Shown here: piece after piece, positions 59,241-61,139 of the stretch | Layout: the number at the start of each line of letters is the position of its first letter | Numbering within the stretch: the stretch's first letter is position 1 | NCBI RefSeq assembly: GCF_017114995.1 | Contig: NZ_JABXKL010000092.1 | Span: 184,079 to 245,217 of the forward strand | DNA length: 61,139 nucleotides | Source: Nostoc sp. NMS9 | GTDB taxonomy: Bacteria > Cyanobacteriota > Cyanobacteriia > Cyanobacteriales > Nostocaceae | Direction: 5' to 3' | Translations under genes and position numbers: made by a program | Notes under the pieces: model-generated | Database searches by the model: none | Told to the model about the DNA's origin: nothing | What the model saw: only the letters and a program-made list of their open reading frames with translations

Positions 59241-60306
59241 TATTCGTCTCCGAGCGCAAATTAACAGGTTTTTCTTCTGCCCCCATTGTCTCTATTATTT
59301 TTATTTGAAGTTGTAATGAATATCAGTTTTTTAAAAATTTAACTTGTATCAATTGTTGCTGTTTTTTAGCAAAAAATATGACTCAAAAAATATACTAAAT
59401 ATTAATTTATTCCTAAATTTCACTGATTACTTATTTTTGCTATTTATCTGGCTTGATCTTAATTCAAAAATATCATAGCAATTATATTTTTTAACTAGAC
59501 AAGCATAATTTAAACAAAATTAGATTTCTGGTCTATCTACCCAGTCTAAATTATTTTTAATACTTAATATTATCAGAGAATATATTTATAAAGTAGAAAA
59601 ATTTATATTTTTCGAGTACTCCCTTAAGTAGGAAAGGTAGGAAAAGTAGGAAAGGTAGGAAAGGTAGGACAAACCTTTTTAGGCTTCTAATAAGCATCCG
59701 ATAAGCTGTTAACATTAGTTTATTCAATGGATATTGAATATATTGTTGTCTTAATCAAAAATATGGTGGCATAGAATATAAACTTTATGTAAAGTCGATA
59801 AAACAGATATTTTTTTGGAAATAATCAAGGCAAATGTCTAGAAACTAGTTGAATAAAAAGGAACTGGGCTTGTATATATTTTTCCGCTCATCCAAATGGA
59901 AACTAGCATCAAAATAATTTTTAAAGTTTCGATAAACCTCCGTAAGCATAGGAATAATCTCAGGAATTTAATGATACAGTCCTTTATTATCGACTTTAAA
60001 CATTAATCAAGACAACGCCAACAAATTCTTCTTGTTATAGCTATAAGCTACAGCTTCAGGCTATCAGATAAATTTGCCCATATAGGTTAATGGTGTCAGA
60101 TTGATGTGCCTAACTTTTTATAAAAATCCATTGTTGATGAAAAATTGCAAACTTTGATAGTGTTCTCAAGCCAATACTTATCGCGTAGTAGCCTTATAGA
60201 CGCCGACATCCTTAATACTTGTAGTTCAGATTTTAGAATGTATTATAAAATACCAAGCAATTGTAAGTATACAGGCGTAAATAGATACAAAAATAACAAA
60301 AATTGA
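59241..60306. other. 1-kb A/T-rich gene-free region
   Basis: It contains the flv3 promoter (minus) and no gene that I can find on either strand. The only structured item is a 9-bp tandem repeat (gtaggaaag, listed separately). Long A and T tracts and scattered short inverted words are typical of Nostoc promoter regions. Confidence 0.5.
59628..59670. repeat. GTAGGAAAG nonanucleotide tandem repeat
   Basis: Four full copies and a partial fifth of a 9-mer, one with a single change. The 9-base period differs from the heptamers elsewhere in the window. Confidence 0.85.
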
Positions 60307-60327
60307 TTGTGTAAAAGGTTATTGTTT

Positions 60328-60783
60328 ATGGGATGCCGATTAAAAGTGTTTCTCACAGAAGAACAAAAGCTGACTTTAGAAGAGTTGAGAAAAGCCAAAG
60401 ATGTTCCTCAACGTACTAAGGATCGTGCTCAAGTTTTACTGCTGAATACTCGTGGCTTAAAAAATGAGCAAATTGCAAAAGGCTTGAACTGGGCGATTTC
60501 AACAGTGCGTCAAACCCTTCATCGCTGGGAAAAAATGGGTTTAGCAGGTTTATGGGATGCTCCTGGTCGAGGAGGAAAACCTCGATATTCGGAATCGGAT
60601 TTGGTTTATCTCGAAAATTGTTTAGCTCAAGAATCAGAGACTTATAACTCTAAACAATTAGCAAAAAAACTGGCATCTGAGCGTCAAGTAAACTTGAGTG
60701 CAGATCGACTACGACGGGTACTGAAAAAAAGGGGAAGGAGGTTTGGAAGCGCACACACACAAACCCAGAAACAGCATAATTAG
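60328..60783 (+). pseudogene. IS630-family transposase, N-terminal HTH part only
   Basis: MGCRLKVFLTEEQKLTLEEL, then VPQRTKDRAQVLLLNTRG and GLNWAISTVRQTLHRWEKMG form the paired-like HTH of IS630 transposases, followed by GLWDAPGRGGKPRYSESD. The reading shifts frame at the KKRG segment: the family-like VWKRTHTNPETA continues in the next frame and stops. The DDE catalytic half is missing. I chose the ATG at 60328; a GTG at 60307 adds seven residues. Confidence 0.78.
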
Positions 60784-60866
60784 CTAATTAAACCATCTTC
60801 GACTCGAATCACTCGTTTTGTTTGAGATGCGATCGCTAGATCGTGGACAATCAAGATTATCTTCTT
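60780..60866 (-). pseudogene. C-terminal fragment of an ABC transporter ATPase
   Basis: Minus-strand reading KKIILIVHDLAIASQTKR followed by VIRVEDGLIS and a stop is the H-loop and end of a LolD/MacB/DevA-like ABC ATPase (family form ILVTHDLAIA). Nothing upstream continues the domain, so only the last ~28 residues survive, next to the IS630 remnant. Confidence 0.65.
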
Positions 60867-61139
60867 GACAAGTTCCTGCTTTTTGCAGAGATAGTACTTG
60901 TTGCGCTTCTTTCTGTTACTTGGGCTTGGACGCTGTTGAGGTCTACACCTTTTTGCTTTAAGGTTTGCCGAGAAACTTGTAGAGACACCTTAGCGCAGCA
61001 GGGTAACAGTCCAGTTTCGCATCTTTACCAAAAATTTTTGGCTTAACTGAATGGTATCGCTATATTAGCCGTTGAACTAAAGTTGGCGTTGCTGAATCAA
61101 AATATGAATCATGCGATCGCCTCAAGATTGCGGGCGCTA
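60867..61139. other. Right edge of the window, unassigned
   Basis: A 67-codon plus frame (60843-61046) overlaps the ABC fragment and shows no family features. The minus strand has alternative frames without a recognisable protein. Near the edge, tggcgttgctgaatcaaa resembles sequences common at Nostoc repeat or IS boundaries, but this is a weak impression. Confidence 0.3.

Noticed and set aside
60843..61046. 67-codon plus frame at the right edge
   Set aside because: It overlaps the ABC ATPase fragment on the other strand and shows no domain.

Overview
The window is chromosomal DNA of a filamentous, heterocyst-forming cyanobacterium of the Nostoc/Anabaena group. The evidence is the dense GCGATCGC (HIP1) octamers, arrays of heptanucleotide tandem repeats (GGGCATT, GTTATGA, AATTCGT), small dispersed repeats nested in other repeats, a hormogonium-type hmp chemotaxis locus, light-dependent protochlorophyllide reductase, an A+T-rich background, and a dnaE gene ending in a split-intein half. 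Gene symbols come from recognising protein families; no database search was possible.

Layout. 1-10.4 kb: the hmp gliding/hormogonium locus, with hmpA, hmpB, hmpC, hmpD and the 5' part of hmpE on the minus strand and the coiled-coil gene hmpF divergent on plus. 10.4-12.2 kb: a HigBA-type toxin-antitoxin pair behind tilS. 12.5-15.1 kb: nrdJ (B12-dependent ribonucleotide reductase), interrupted by a 288-nt group I intron just after the catalytic Cys codon. 15.3-22 kb: a Tll0287-like haem protein, an aminotransferase, YjbQ, a Rieske oxygenase, an SDR and a chlorophyllase-like hydrolase. 22-27.5 kb: an accessory region with a seven-blade WD40 protein, a 21-bp minisatellite, a NACHT/pentapeptide protein running into a Uma2 fragment, and a dead ABC exporter fragment. 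28-38 kb: a GT8-like transferase, an AI-2E family transporter, an HcyBio protein, a TPR protein, a GDT1/Mnx-type manganese exporter behind a yybP-ykoY riboswitch, DUF29 and por. 38-45.6 kb: two AAA-like (STAND-type) ATPases, recQ, Uma2 and an MFS permease. 45.6-61 kb: an unlisted small membrane protein, an IS1182-like remnant, a sucrose-phosphate-synthase-like glycosyltransferase, rqcH, dnaE-N with the N-intein half, a dicarboxylate symporter, a second unlisted small gene, a flavodiiron pair (flv3-flv1, probably the B pair), and IS630 and ABC debris.

How the genes work together. HmpA-F form one signalling pathway for type IV pilus motility in hormogonia. The flavodiiron pair would protect against oxygen. 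The riboswitch and Mn exporter form a self-contained metal homeostasis unit. Several genes carry repeat DNA inserted in frame (hmpE, tilS, the glycosyltransferase, the pentapeptide gene), so short repeats here are reshaping proteins as well as filling intergenic space.

The strongest non-obvious signals are the group I intron (P1 and P10 pairings can be written out from the sequence), the manganese riboswitch with a terminator that overlaps its aptamer, the in-frame repeats, two small genes of 55 and 59 codons, and the eroded NACHT/Uma2 junction.
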